Source of the DNA: Onthophagus taurus
Lineage: Eukaryota; Arthropoda; Insecta; Coleoptera; Scarabaeidae
Assembly: GCF_036711975.1 (NCBI RefSeq)
Contig: NC_091971.1
Location: forward strand, 3,169,501-3,233,500
Length of the DNA: 64,000 nucleotides
Direction of reading: 5' to 3'
Shown: in pieces, positions 45,691 through 56,879 of the stretch
Numbering within the stretch: position 1 is the stretch's first letter
Layout of the letters: every line of letters begins with the position of its first letter
Notes under the pieces: generated by a model
The model's input: the letters and a program-made list of their open reading frames with translations, nothing else
Told to the model about the DNA's origin: nothing
The model's database searches: none
Translations under genes and position numbers: made by a program

Positions 45691-46690
45691 TATACATTAT
45701 AAAACACACACGACGTAAAGTAACACGCGATTATCACAAAATAAAATTAAATTCTTCGTGTATCATCCCCGAGGTTATCTAAACTAAACAACGTTTCCGA
45801 AAACACGGACCGAAATCAGGACCGGTTTTTTCGCCTGGCGAACTAGACCCTGCACTTGGCGGTTAAAATGAAACTGACCTGGAGTTCGAAAAATTCAGCA
45901 ATCCCTTATGTTGGGGGTGCAAAGTTGGCCTGTACAAGTGCGGACCAATAGCAAATAGCCAAAGGTCTTTTATTAGGGTATTTCTAGGAACGCAAGAAAG
46001 GAAAAGTTGCTAAGTACCTAGCAGGGGTGTCTTTAGAAACCACCCACCTAAAAGGGGATTTTTAAAATCTGTACGACAGATGAAAAACAAAAAATAAATA
46101 AAAAAATTCGTTCGCTTTTTTTTCTAGATAAAAAATAAAATGTTTCTAGATATTAAAAATCAAATTTGAAATATTTCGTGAATTTCGGAGTATGATTTCG
46201 TGGTAATGGGAAAAAAGAAGCTATTTGGGCCATTTTAACGGCAACCTGTTGCTGGTGACGGGTATCACAAAAAATGTATAAATGAGGTGGAGTTTTTGCG
46301 AGAACAAGCGTTGAATTTTGGGGAGGGTTAGCGATAACAGACGGGGATGTAAGCTTAATAAACACCCTTACTGCAACTTTACACATATGTAAAAAGTTAA
46401 AATTCAAATATCACATTAAAACTTTATTTACTCACTTTTATTAAAGAATAATCTAACTTAAATTTTGATAAATTTAAATTGAGTTTATTTATTAAACCAG
46501 CCCAACTTTATTTCTTAAAGATAAAGAGCGATTTATATCTTAATGTTTAAACTAGAAAAACCACCAAATGATTATTGAAGAAAAAACTATAATCCCAGTC
46601 AATCACTTTGGGTTCAGAGAGAATCACTTAACTATTGATCAGATTAACAAGATCACAGATATAATTGAAAACTCGATTAAAGAAAGTTTG
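45691..46690. other. Upstream region of the minus-strand zinc-finger gene
   Basis: Probable promoter and 5' UTR in the first few hundred bases (moderate CpG content at 45700-46020), then AT-rich DNA. No sequence resembling the paralogue's missing N-terminal finger was found on either strand here. A short minus-strand frame at 46153-46407 has no recognisable domain. Confidence 0.4.
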
Positions 46691-46693
46691 TGT

Positions 46694-46756
46694 TCTAGAC
46701 TGGACGTCGCGCCTTTATTTCGTTATGTTAAATAAAGGCGCGACGTCCAGTCTAGA
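46694..46756. repeat. Perfect 27-bp hairpin with 9-nt loop
   Basis: The left arm at 46694-46720 begins TCTAGACTGGACGTCGCGCC, and the right arm at 46730-46756 is its exact reverse complement. The loop is CGTTATGTT. The stem is much more GC-rich than its surroundings. Weaker pairing continues a few bases outward. No coding role is seen. Confidence 0.9.
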
Positions 46757-47372
46757 TTACACTTAGTTTTCAAATGACTCAGTTGATTTCTTTTTATTCC
46801 AATGTGTCAATTTTTATGTACTATTCCAATAATTTCTAGAACAATACTTTGTTTGCGTCATTTTATGTGATAGGTTTATACAGGATGAGTCAGAAAGAAT
46901 GGAAAATCCGAATACTGGAGCTACTAGACAACAAAATATGACGATTTAACCTAACATCTTTTATACAAATGTCAGAATTTTGAAGCTTTTTGTCTATTAA
47001 CATAAAATATGTTTGTTATACAGGGTGATTCATTAGCTCTATGACAAACTTTGGCAGATGAAAGGTGATGCGATTCTAAGGAAAAAATGTTATATGAATA
47101 TGGGTCACTATTTTACACAGTTTAATAGGCAAATGAAAATGTAACATAAAAAATAAGTTTAAAAATTACAAAATTGTTCGAAATGTCCGCCTTCAGCTTG
47201 AATGCACGCTTCACATCAACGAAGTAAAGATTTGCAACAATCGCAACAATAATTATGAAACACAAATACAGAGTTGGCTGTGATAACAAAACTGAGTTCT
47301 TTATGTCAAACATTTCAATTTACTCTATTCTGTGTGTTTCAAAGTTTATAATTGTCAGAGTTTTGATCGAAA

Positions 47373-48592
47373 ATGAAAATGCATGTGTTTACGATTGAAG
47401 AATATGCAGATATTATTTTTGTATACGGGCTTTGTAACGGCAAGCAGCAAGAGAATACCTTCGTAGGTTTCCAAATAGACATCAACCTGCCCATACAGTG
47501 TTTAGTGCATCATTTCGCAGACTGAGAGAAATAGGTAACCCCGCTCCATCAAAATGTTCAAGCATTACATCCTGGAAATACTGAGCAACGCTTAGCATTT
47601 TGCCACTGGATTATTCAGCAACATGCTCAAAATAATAACTTCATTTCTCAAGTTCTGTGGTCTGATGAAGCGTGTTTCACTAGGGACGGCGTAAATAATT
47701 ATCATAACGAACATGTGTGGTCCTTGCAAAATCCACATGCAATTAGACCAGGAAGATTTCAGCAACGGTTTAGTGTAAACGTTTGGGGTGGCATTTTTAA
47801 CAATTCTTTGCTACCTGTATGGGTGATAAACAGAGCCGCGACGTTGTCGGGCAACTCATTGGCGGCTCGTCGCCTTACGGTACGGTACGAGACACGGGCC
47901 ACATGGACCACATCACGCCACATATAGTATACCACGCCACTGGTTGAGTTTTAGTCGGACAATCGACCAAACACGTATTGAATGCTGCACCGCAGAGAAC
48001 TCTCCCAAATTTTACATGGGCCAGCATTCAACCAGTATCGTTACGTTGCGGCACATCGATGTGCTCGATAGAAACATGTTACTACTACGCTATAACCCGT
48101 TCGCTGCCCTGTATGGTGACATCAACAGCCCTAAACGTCGTGGCTCTGGTGATAAATGAACGCTTAAATGCAAATATGTACAGAAATTTCTTGGGACATA
48201 TCCTTTTCGATTTTATCGACGACGTACCACTTAACATCGTTCAAAATATGTGGTATCAGCACGATGGTGCACCACCACATCGAGGAAGAGAAGTCATCGC
48301 TTGGTTACATGAACATTTTCCAAACAAATGGATTGGCAATGGAGGTCCAGTAGTCTGGCCACCACGATCCCCAGATCTAAATCCGCTGGATTATTATTTC
48401 TGGGGACACATGAAGCAGCTTGTGTACCATGTAGAAATTACTACCCGTCAGCAACTACTGGACAGAATTCAAGATGCAGCTAATAGCATACGGAATGATA
48501 CAAATATCATACGTCGTGTGATAGAATCTTTACTTCGTCGATGTGAGGCGTGCATTCAAGCTGAAGGCGGACATTTCGAACAATTTTTGTAA
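47373..48592 (+). pseudogene. Transposase pseudogene, DD41D-type mariner family
   Basis: The ATG at 47373 opens MHVFTIEEYADIIFVYGLCN, the family's N-terminus, then shifts frame. A deletion removes the helix-turn-helix segment that the copy at 23719-24597 retains. The catalytic part follows: LWSDEACFTRDG (first Asp), IRPGRFQQRFSVNVWGG, then a 318-bp insertion at 47831, then YQHDGAPPH (second Asp) and PRSPDLNPLDYYFWG (third acid, here Asp). By my count 41 residues separate the second and third acids, matching the DD41D (rosa-like) Tc1/mariner group. The C-terminal 145 or so codons up to TAA 48590-48592 are intact. Without the insertion the frame reads across V-I-N without a break. Confidence 0.87.
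47831..48148. mobile_element. Nested 318-bp hAT-like MITE
   Basis: The ends read CAGAGCCGCGACGTT and, reverse complemented from the right, CAGAGCCACGACGTT. The 8-bp target-site duplication is GTGATAAA at 47823-47830 and 48149-48156, fitting the hAT preference (T at 2, A at 7). Taking out the element and one duplication restores the transposase frame around VWVINERL. Interior non-coding. The frames that cross it (for example from 47978) are artefacts of the insertion. Confidence 0.87.
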
Positions 48593-49715
48593 TTTTTAAA
48601 CTTATTTTTTATGTTACATTTTCATTTGCCTATTAAACTGTGTAAAATTTTCAAAGGCTTGTAACTCTTTAACCAAAATGAATCGGACCCATATTCATAT
48701 AACATTTTTTCCTTAGAATCGCATCACCTTTCATCTGCCAAAGTTTGTCATAGAGCTAATGAATCACCCTGTATGTTTTCGAGCATGAGAAATACGAATT
48801 TGAAATTTGTATTGTGATTACTCGTAGAGGGCGCTAGATATACACTGCACGTTTGAGATATCAAATCATGACTATTTTGTCAGTTGAGGTATGGCGAATT
48901 AGAACCAGAAATCTGAAGGAGCTTTCAATTCTACACAAAAAAGGTAGTCTTGCTTACATTGTCTAAGTCTACTGGTTTCCAAGTTATCTGCTTTTAATTG
49001 TTTCAAAGTGATTACATTTAAAATCAAAAACTATAGCAATTAGTAACGATAATAATCGATAACAATAACAATTAATTGATAACAAAAGAATATTACGACC
49101 ATATTCAAAAATCCAGTGGATTTAAACCTGGAAAATTAGAAAACTCATTATGTCGTTGGCATTTTCAAATTGGTAATAACTGTATTGTTGGTAAAAATGA
49201 TTATTACACACGGAAATTAGATCAATGTTGACAATTGTCGAAACATGAGCGGAAAAATAAGCCAACCTTGCTTATGTTAAAAAATAAAAATTTTAGAAGA
49301 AAAAATACATTTAAACATTTAAAAGTAAATAATTCGAAAACCGATAGACTTAGACAATTTAAATAAAAGTACCTTTTTTATGTAAAATTGAATGCTCTTT
49401 GTGATTTGTAACTCTTATTGGTCGTAGCTCGACAGCCAAAAAACTTATGATTTGATTTATCAAACGAGCAGTGTGTATCTACCGCCCTCTACGAGCAATA
49501 ACAAAACAAGTTTCAAATTCGTATTTCTCATGCTCGAAAACATAAAACTACCAAATTTTATGTTAATATTACAAAAAACTTCAAAATTATCAAGAAATTT
49601 CGAAATAAGAATTTAACTTTTAACACCCTGTGCCTCAAAAACCACTGACATTTGTATAAGAGATGTTAGGTTAGTACTCCAGTATTCGGATTTCCCATTC
49701 TTTCTGACTCACCCA

Positions 49716-52336
49716 TACCTCATCTAGTTTAAACATCAACAGTATTGTAATTGTTAATGTTTATAATGGAATATGGTCCGAAATAAAGTTTTCTTCTTAT
49801 TATTGCATAATAGAGTCCATGATCTAATAACTATAAAAAAATGTATTGATAATATTAAAACAAAAATTCTTTATTCTTTAAATTTTTACAAAATGTCTCC
49901 ATTAGTTCCAGTTAATAAAAATAAAACATGCATAATTTGAACAATGCATAAACTTTAAATTTACCCCCAGAGAAATCTTTAAAAATCACACGTAAAAATC
50001 ACCCTGTAAGCGTAGCAAAAGGAATTCTAAGAACAACCCCAACGAATCTATTGTTGCCGTTCGTACATAAAAGCCCAGCTTTTACGAATAGTAAAATACA
50101 GAGAGATACTTGAACAGTACGCGTACTTTACTTTTACTCATTGCTTTACCTGGAAATTGCTTTATTACTTATCATAATTTTTAAACCTTTATTACGTTTA
50201 CAACAAAATCCTTACCTGGATTTTATTTTTTTTATATTTTATTAGTTTAGTATTCATAAACCACAACATTTTTTACAACTAATTACTCCTTCTAAGTATA
50301 ACGTTTCATTTTCTTGGTATCAATAGAACTCTTTTACGGGGTTATATTATTCCCGGAGGAAATGAAATTTAATCCATAACAAGTGTATCCCGAATAGGCC
50401 AAGTGAAAAAGTGCCAAGTGAATATGTTTCCGGTGCGGCGTTCAAGGATAACACCGCCCTTTCCTGTCGCACATCAGGTCCTACGAATTAAGACCCGTTT
50501 TTGTTACCCGCTCGGCTCGACTTCGCAGTGTATTTATGTTATCTCTTCGTGGTACGCAAAAAATCAGAGTGATTTTAATTATTTTTGAAATCATATCGCT
50601 TTTTAATCTTTCTATTTCAAAGTTGTGAATGGCCCCTATTGTTGAAGGATTGAAAATAAAAGATGTTGACTACCACCCACCTGTGTCAGGTGTACAACAT
50701 CGGATGAATCGAATTTCGAATGCTTCAAAGTGAAAAGGATAGCAGCTGTTGTGGAGAGGTTTTCAAAAATAAAATTTCAACTTACAACTTAAATATTATT
50801 AAACAAAAATCTATTTTAATTTTTACTTTTTGATGGAGTGTGGATTTTTTGAGTTCACCTGATTAGTGACAAGTCGTTATCTAACAACGGGGGGTTGGTA
50901 ACACAGTTTGGAGCGGTTCAAATCACCTCGGGCAGTAAAGTTGGTCAGTTTTATCTTGAACGTCGTTGTTTTTGTAGTCGATTTCCGCGATAAGCTTTGT
51001 TTAAATGGTCGAATGGCCGCGCACAGCTTGACGTCGCAAAGCTGCATTTTGAGGAAACTATTGTTGCCTGTCAAATTTGAAAATCTATTGCGGAATATGC
51101 AGTTTCTCTTGTGAAATTTCTTTTGTTCTTCCGAACCGACTAAGACAGCTTTAGAAATTTTTAAAGATTGATTTAGCTTTTTTTTAAAGTTTAAAATTTT
51201 TTTGCTTTTCACTTTTTGTGTTGAGGTAAAAATTTTTTTTTTTTTTGAATATTTGTAAAAGTTAAATGTTTGCTTTGTAAACATCTTTCCGGAAATCCGC
51301 AAAACCCTTTAACCATAAACATATCGAACAATGTTAGTAAAGTCACGTTTTTGGGAGTAAATATACACACTCTGCAAAGTCTGCAAGGGACAACTTTGAC
51401 ATGAACAGGCGGTTGTCAGCTAAAAAAATATTTGGAGAATTTAATGCTTTTGAAATCAATTTAAAACAATTTATCTTTTAAATTGATCTATTAGATATCG
51501 TCTTAATGGTTTTGCTAATGTACCTTCGTGTTTGAAATTCCTAAACATGTGTATATACTCTAGTTTTGGGGGAAATGGCAGGACATTAAAGTTAAAAGTC
51601 ATCGGAGTGCGTTGACAACGTCGCAGGGTCCATCAGTTTCTGTCTCGGGCGTCCACCAGCGGCAAAGAAAATAAACGATCTTCCGTTGACGAGCCGAACA
51701 CAACAAATAAATTTAAGGTTGCGAGCGAAATGCCGAAGTCGTTACGGCAGAAATAATATAAATGATGATGAATCTTCACAATGGTGCTCCCAAATCGTTT
51801 CTTGGAAATTGCTGGCGAATGCCTGAAAAGTGAATAGCTTTAAAATTTTGAGCACATTACTGATTTTGTACTCTTTCAACCCTCTTTCTTTATACTTTGC
51901 TTATATTCCATTTACTGATATTAATATAAAAACTTGATCTTTTTTAAAGTTGAAGTTAGATTTGGAGTTATTTAAAGAGTTATTTTGATATGTCGGCTAT
52001 GAATTAATCACCCTGATACTTGATAGCATTTTGATATGCGACCTACTTAGGTTCAAGTTATTATTTATTACAATAACTTTGTTGAGCATTCTTCCATATT
52101 TTCAGAAAAGTGCCAATTCTCAGCCAATCATTAAAGATATTAAAATTCACTGCAACGCAGGCTCTAAGTATTTCGATGGTGACACGATCTTTGATGAGAC
52201 ATTCATCTGAGCATCTTTATTGGAGCAAAATGGACTTTAATCATTAAGAATAGATTTTGAATAGGTTTCCAGAAAATGGTTGCTGAATTTGGTTTTCTTG
52301 ACCAATCTGAAATCTAATCAACTCCTCGCCAACATT
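49716..52336. other. Gene-free stretch
   Basis: No supported gene. AT-rich, with mildly CpG-rich patches near 50380-50530, 50890-51070 and 51600-51740. The minus-strand frame at 50877-51302 is lysine-rich low complexity without a recognisable domain. Confidence 0.45.
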
Positions 52337-52344
52337 GTTTAGAC

Positions 52345-55056
52345 CAGCCAATGTCCAACTGGCGGCCCACGGGCCGCCTACGGCCCGATTGCGATTTTTG
52401 TGCGGCCCGATAACAAAAAAAGGAAATCGCACAAATTAATATTTAAATTTTAATAATCGATAATACAAATAATTTTTATTACTTGGTCGAATGACGTTTT
52501 ATAAAACTCCTATATCTTAATATATAAAAATGGAATCTTGTATGTATGTAGGTACCTATATACCGATTTTACTCAGTTATTCCTTGGCCGAATTTCACCA
52601 AATTTGGTAAACACATAGCTTAATATATTGGGAAGAACCTTTCATCTTAATTTTTTTGACACCGCCGCCGAGGTGTCGGCAATGACGATGTTAAAAAAAT
52701 AATTTGCAAAATAGCGAATCCCGATGTATGGCGTTTACGAATACAGTAAATACCCCGACCTATGTAAACCCGACTTACGTAGATTCGGAGATACGTAACT
52801 GCGAATTTGTCCGTTTTGTCGGGTATTCCCCTGTTTCGCTCAAAAGTGGATTGAATCATAAAATTTTCTAGTCCCTTCAGTTTATGCGAGTTCTTCGTAG
52901 AGAGTTGATTAATCACAGAGTTGATAAACTTATTGTTTTAAAAAGGTTGTGAAAATAAAAGTAAGTAATATTTTATTTTAATTTGCAGTCCTACAAAAAT
53001 TTATTCGTTTCTTTAATTATACCAGAATAAATAAAATTGTCCATAATATTGACGTGCGATGTCGGGTAGGAAGAAAAGAAAACTAGAAGATGAAAACAGA
53101 CAATTTAAAAATAATTGGGAAGATGACTACTTTTTCTTGCAAGTAAAAAATAATGCTGTGTGCTTAGTTTGTCGTGAAACGATTACTGCTAAAACTTATA
53201 ACATACGAAGACATTATGAAAAACATACGGAACTTTCTGTACTTTCTGGTGGTGAACGCAAGGCCAAATTACACTTACTTAAAGCTAACTTAAAGTCTCA
53301 ACAAAATGTGTTTCAAAAACAAAATCAACAATCAAACGACATTGTCAGTACAAGTTTAAAAATTTCTCAAATTATTGCTAAAAAAATGAAACCTTTCTCG
53401 GATGGAGAATACATCAAAGAATGTTTAATTGCTGCAGCTGAAGATATTAGCCCGGAAAAAGTTCATATTTATAAACAAATAAGTCTGTCTCATCAAACTG
53501 TTGCACGTAGAGTTGATGATATTTCCAATGAAATTTCCCTAAACCTCAATGAACATACCAAACAATTTGTGTACTACTCATTAGCTTTGGATGAAACAAC
53601 CGATATCAAGGATACATCACAACTTGCTATATTTATTCGCGGAGTTGATAATAAGCTGAAAGTAACAGAAGAACTCCTTGATCTTGTGAGTCTGAAGGAT
53701 ACAACAACGGGCAAAGATATTAAAGATGCTGTTCTAAAATGCGCGGAAGATCGACAATTAGATTTAAAAAAACTTATTGGTATTACAACCGATGGAGCAC
53801 CATCAATGATAGGAAAAATCATAGGAGCAGTTACTTTAATTTGCAAACATATTGAAAGCTTGGGACAAAATACATCATTTTTGGATTTATTTATTTGTCA
53901 TTGTTTTTTACATATAGAAAATCTATGTGCTCAGTCATTAAATATGTCTCACGTGATGTCAGTTGTCATTAATATTATTAACAAAATAAAAAATAATTCA
54001 TTAAAACACCGCCAGTTTCAAGAATACCTTCGCGAACTGGAGTCCGAGTACTGTGACCTAATATATTACGCCAAAATACGATGGTTGAGTCGTGGAAAAT
54101 GTTTATTAAGATTTTGGAACCTCAGGGAAGAAATTAGAATTTTCATGAATGAGAACGGCGAAGACGTTCCACAATTATACGATGAAAAATGGTTGTTGGA
54201 TTTGTGTTTCTTAATAGATATCACAACTAAATTAAATGAACTAAATCAGAATCTTCAAGGAGAAAATAAATTAATTACGAATTGCTATCAAGACATAAAG
54301 ACATTCATTGCTAAATTAAAATATTTTCAAAATCAACTGAAATCGAATAATGCCACACATTTCCCTCACTTAAATGATTTCGAAATGGAAAATAAACCCA
54401 TTTCCGAATATTCGCATAATATTAAAGATTTGCTTGAGGAATTTGAAAAAAGATTTGCCTACCTAGAAAAATTTGAACAAATGTTCAATATTTTTAATTG
54501 TCCATTTAATATTGATGTGAATTCAGCTCCAGGTTATTTACAACTGGAACTTATCGATCTGCAGTCCAACTCAGAAATGAAATTAAGGTTTGAGGACATC
54601 AATATAGTCGACTTTTATGGAAAATATATCCAGGAAGATAAATTTCCTAATTTGAAAAAATTAGCTATGTGTATTGTGGCAGCAAACGGCACAACATATC
54701 TCTGAGAGTCATTTTTTTCTAGATTAAAATTAGTCAAAACCAAAGACCGTAACAGGCTCACCGACGCAAATTTGACGAATCAGTTACGTTGTGCCACAAC
54801 AAAATTAGAAGTTGATATTAAAAAAATTTCAAATAAAATAAATAAACAAGTTTCACATTAAATATCTGTTGTAATTTACTGAAATACCTATATATTATTG
54901 TGTATATCTGTGTACATGCTAGTTTGTGTATACGTATCTCATTTGAGCGCGAGTGTGCGCTAGAATTGAAATTTTCTTGTTCAGGTGGGTGGCGGCCCAG
55001 TGCCTTGTACATTCCTAAATTTTGGCCCGAAGAGTAATTTGGGTTGGACATGGCTG
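52345..55056 (+). mobile_element. hAT-superfamily DNA transposon, nearly complete
   Basis: A 2712-bp element. The left end starts CAGCCAATGTCCAACTGGCG; the right end, reverse complemented, starts CAGCCATGTCCAACCC. Subterminal GGCCCG-rich motifs occur on both sides. The 8-bp target-site duplication GTTTAGAC at 52337-52344 and 55057-55064 fits the hAT preference (T at 2, A at 7). It encodes one transposase on the + strand. The 5' leader (about 52510-53050) contains sequence that looks like other inserted termini. Confidence 0.92.
53059..54861 (+). pseudogene. hAT transposase (GTF2IRD2/ZBED-like), one premature stop
   Basis: It would encode the transposase of the surrounding hAT element. 548 codons are open from ATG 53059 to TGA 54703-54705; the same frame then continues 51 more codons to TAA 54859-54861, with a recognisable C-terminal hAT dimerisation region (FFSRLKLVKTKDRNRLTDANL). 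The TGA replaces one codon, probably a Cys in the YLC-type motif. Domains: BED-type zinc finger at about 20-56 (C35, C38, H52, H56), catalytic Asp in SLALDETTD (D178), second Asp in TTDGAPSM (D245), then a conserved CHCFLHIENLC segment (280-290). The protein resembles the insect proteins annotated as general transcription factor II-I repeat domain-containing 2-like, which derive from hAT transposons. No frameshifts, so the copy is young. It may give a truncated product. Confidence 0.9.
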
Positions 55057-55064
55057 GTTTAGAC

Positions 55065-56148
55065 CATACATGCCTCAATAAAAGAGTTTTTGTTCTTAAA
55101 CATTTATAAGAGAGTGTTTGAGTATTTGGTGACAACTTAGAATTAAAAATCTAGTATGATGTTAATGACCACAACCTCAAAATTGTTGCAGTTAATTTTT
55201 TTTTCAATTTATTTCAAGATACTTAACACAAATAATTAATTTCAAAATAAATAAATTATTAATTACCTCACATTCAACCGGAACCTATGCATTTTTCAAC
55301 GTCACAACCCATCTAAATTTTATTTTTTTCCCTTTTAATTGGATCGAGGAATTATTTCCTTTTTCATCTTTGCCCTTAATTAGATTCCTTTACGTAGCGG
55401 ATCCCTGTAGAGGGCTCACCAGGTAAACTGCCTACGTTTTTATGGCAAAACTAACGGTAGATTAACCCTCAAGGTACTCAATTTTTTTTTAGTCACCTTT
55501 TTTCTTTCGCTATTAATTATTTCATCGTTATTTATTCCATGATATATGCACAAAGGTTTAAAGCAATTAATGAACATATATCTTGTTACAAAAGTTCTTT
55601 AAAGATTAAAGAATTGAGGTCGTTACAACATGGGAGATTTTTTTTAAATCTCTTCTTACGGACTTCCATCACGTGCGCTTTTCGTTAAAGAGTTGAGTGG
55701 CTTTCGAACAATGTAATTGACAACCCTTAAACGAAGAGTAGACCACAAGACAGATGTCAAACGTTCGAACATTATGAAAAGAATTTTAATGGTTAAAATT
55801 TTAAAGAAAAAATTATTAAAATTTTTCTACATTTTAATCGTTATCGCACTAATTAATACTTTTCACTTTTACTTAAAAAAATTCATACTACGTAGTTCGC
55901 ATAACATAAATTGTGTGAAAGAGTGAGTGGGAAAGTTCACCACTTCATGGCGTTCAAACATGAAAATACTTGATAATAAAGATGGTTTAGTATAATAATA
56001 TATTCATTTGGTCGACTGTAAAGGGATACAGTTATATTAAAATAATTCTAACAATTTATGTTAACTTCTACGTTTATAAAATTTTCCATATTATATAAGA
56101 AAACGTTGAAGCACTCCGACGATTATTCTCAAATTGAACTCTTTAAAA
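55065..56148. other. Gene-free AT-rich stretch
   Basis: I see no supported gene. It ends directly upstream of the lipocalin gene, so the last few hundred bases should include its promoter, but no TATA box or initiator could be chosen. Confidence 0.4.
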
Positions 56149-56879
56149 ATGATTGCAATAGTCATTATCTTTCTATTCACCTACCCTCATACATTACATT
56201 CATATTCAAGTGGAAGCTATAATAATGAATGTATTTATGTTCCTTTAATTAAAAATTTTGATATTGAAAGGGTAAGTTTTTTAAATTTTATTTAATTAAT
56301 TAATTAAATTAAATTTTATTGATAGGCAATGGGAACGTGGTTCATTCAAGAAGTGGGAGATGAGGATGAAAGCAACAAAGAATGTTTGCTTTATGACTAT
56401 ACTATTAAGAGAAATAAACGGTCACCATCGGTCATTGTTGCAAATTATTATCATCAACAAATAAGAGACTCAAAAGCTCATAACATCAAATTGATTCAAG
56501 TCGGAAATACTTCAGAGTATACGATTAATTGGAATGGAAGTAAGTATTTAAAAATTAACTTTTATGTAAATTAACTATGAATATCAAAATTAGAAATAAG
56601 ATCTGGTTGGACCGTTGGAACTGATTATGATTCATGGTGTGTTGCTTATCTTTGTTTTCCTGATGACCCAAATAAAGGTAATAACGCATTAGTAATAAAA
56701 ATATAAAACATAATCAAAGTAAATTTTTAGGTATTTTGTATATTGGAACACGAAAAATGAAACCAAGTAAAAAGAGTATGGAAAGTGCTCATCTTCTAAT
56801 CAAACATCTTGGATTTAATACGAACAAAAATTATTTAAAACCAGTCCATCACTCTAATTGTAACTTTACAAGAAATTAA
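56149..56879 (+). CDS. Secreted lipocalin (apolipoprotein D-like), four exons, 189 aa
   Basis: Lipocalins bind small hydrophobic ligands in a beta-barrel and are usually secreted. Exons: 56149-56271, 56326-56539, 56594-56677 and 56731-56879, with introns of 54, 54 and 53 nt, all GT-AG and all keeping frame. Residues 1-18 form a hydrophobic signal peptide. The diagnostic motifs are in order: GTW (44-46, the GxW of strand A), TDYDSW (122-127, the TDY motif) and the Arg of IGTRK (148). Cysteines 28, 61, 128, 133 and 184; four of these could form the two disulfides typical of apolipoprotein D-like lipocalins, and C128 is an extra. Length is normal for the family. The ligand (pigment, lipid or other) cannot be read from sequence. 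The gene is intact. Confidence 0.9.

Larger units (their letters stand above)
47021..48771 (+). mobile_element. Tc1/mariner-like transposon (DD41D-type family) nested in a foldback element
   Basis: A 1751-bp element starting CAGGGTGATTCATTAGCTC and ending with its reverse complement, with TA at 47019-47020 and 48772-48773. The first ~88 bp at each end are essentially perfect inverted repeats. The left end also contains an inverted copy of the transposase 3' end, so similarity extends to 47021-47232 against 48525-48771 with about 36 bp missing on the left. The transposase lies on the + strand. Its helix-turn-helix region is deleted and a 318-bp hAT-like element interrupts the catalytic domain. 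Confidence 0.9.
46883..49714. mobile_element. Foldback-type element with ~400-bp inverted arms, split by a mariner
   Basis: The left arm is 46883-47018 plus 48772 to about 49005; the right arm is about 49309-49714. The outer ends share TGAGTCAGAAAGAATGG and ATCCGAATACTGGAG; the inner parts share TTTTCGAGCATGAGAAATAC, CTCGTAGAGGGCG and TTGTCTAAGTCTA. The left arm is interrupted at a TA by the mariner element 47021-48771. Without it the element would be about 1.08 kb. The roughly 300-bp centre has no coding frame. The superfamily is not determined; the outer boundary is precise to a few bases and no target duplication is certain. Confidence 0.8.

Noticed and set aside
45691-46600. Hidden upstream exon encoding the missing first finger of the short zinc-finger paralogue
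   Set aside because: No Cys-x2-Cys...His-x3-His frame on the minus strand, and an in-frame stop 9 nt before the ATG leaves no room for a splice acceptor.
47978-48148. N-terminal extension of the mariner C-terminal frame (from 47978)
   Set aside because: This part is the inserted hAT-like element; true transposase sequence resumes at 48149.
50877-51302. 141-codon lysine-rich frame on the minus strand
   Set aside because: Low-complexity composition, no recognisable domain and a poly-T run across it; no splice or promoter support.
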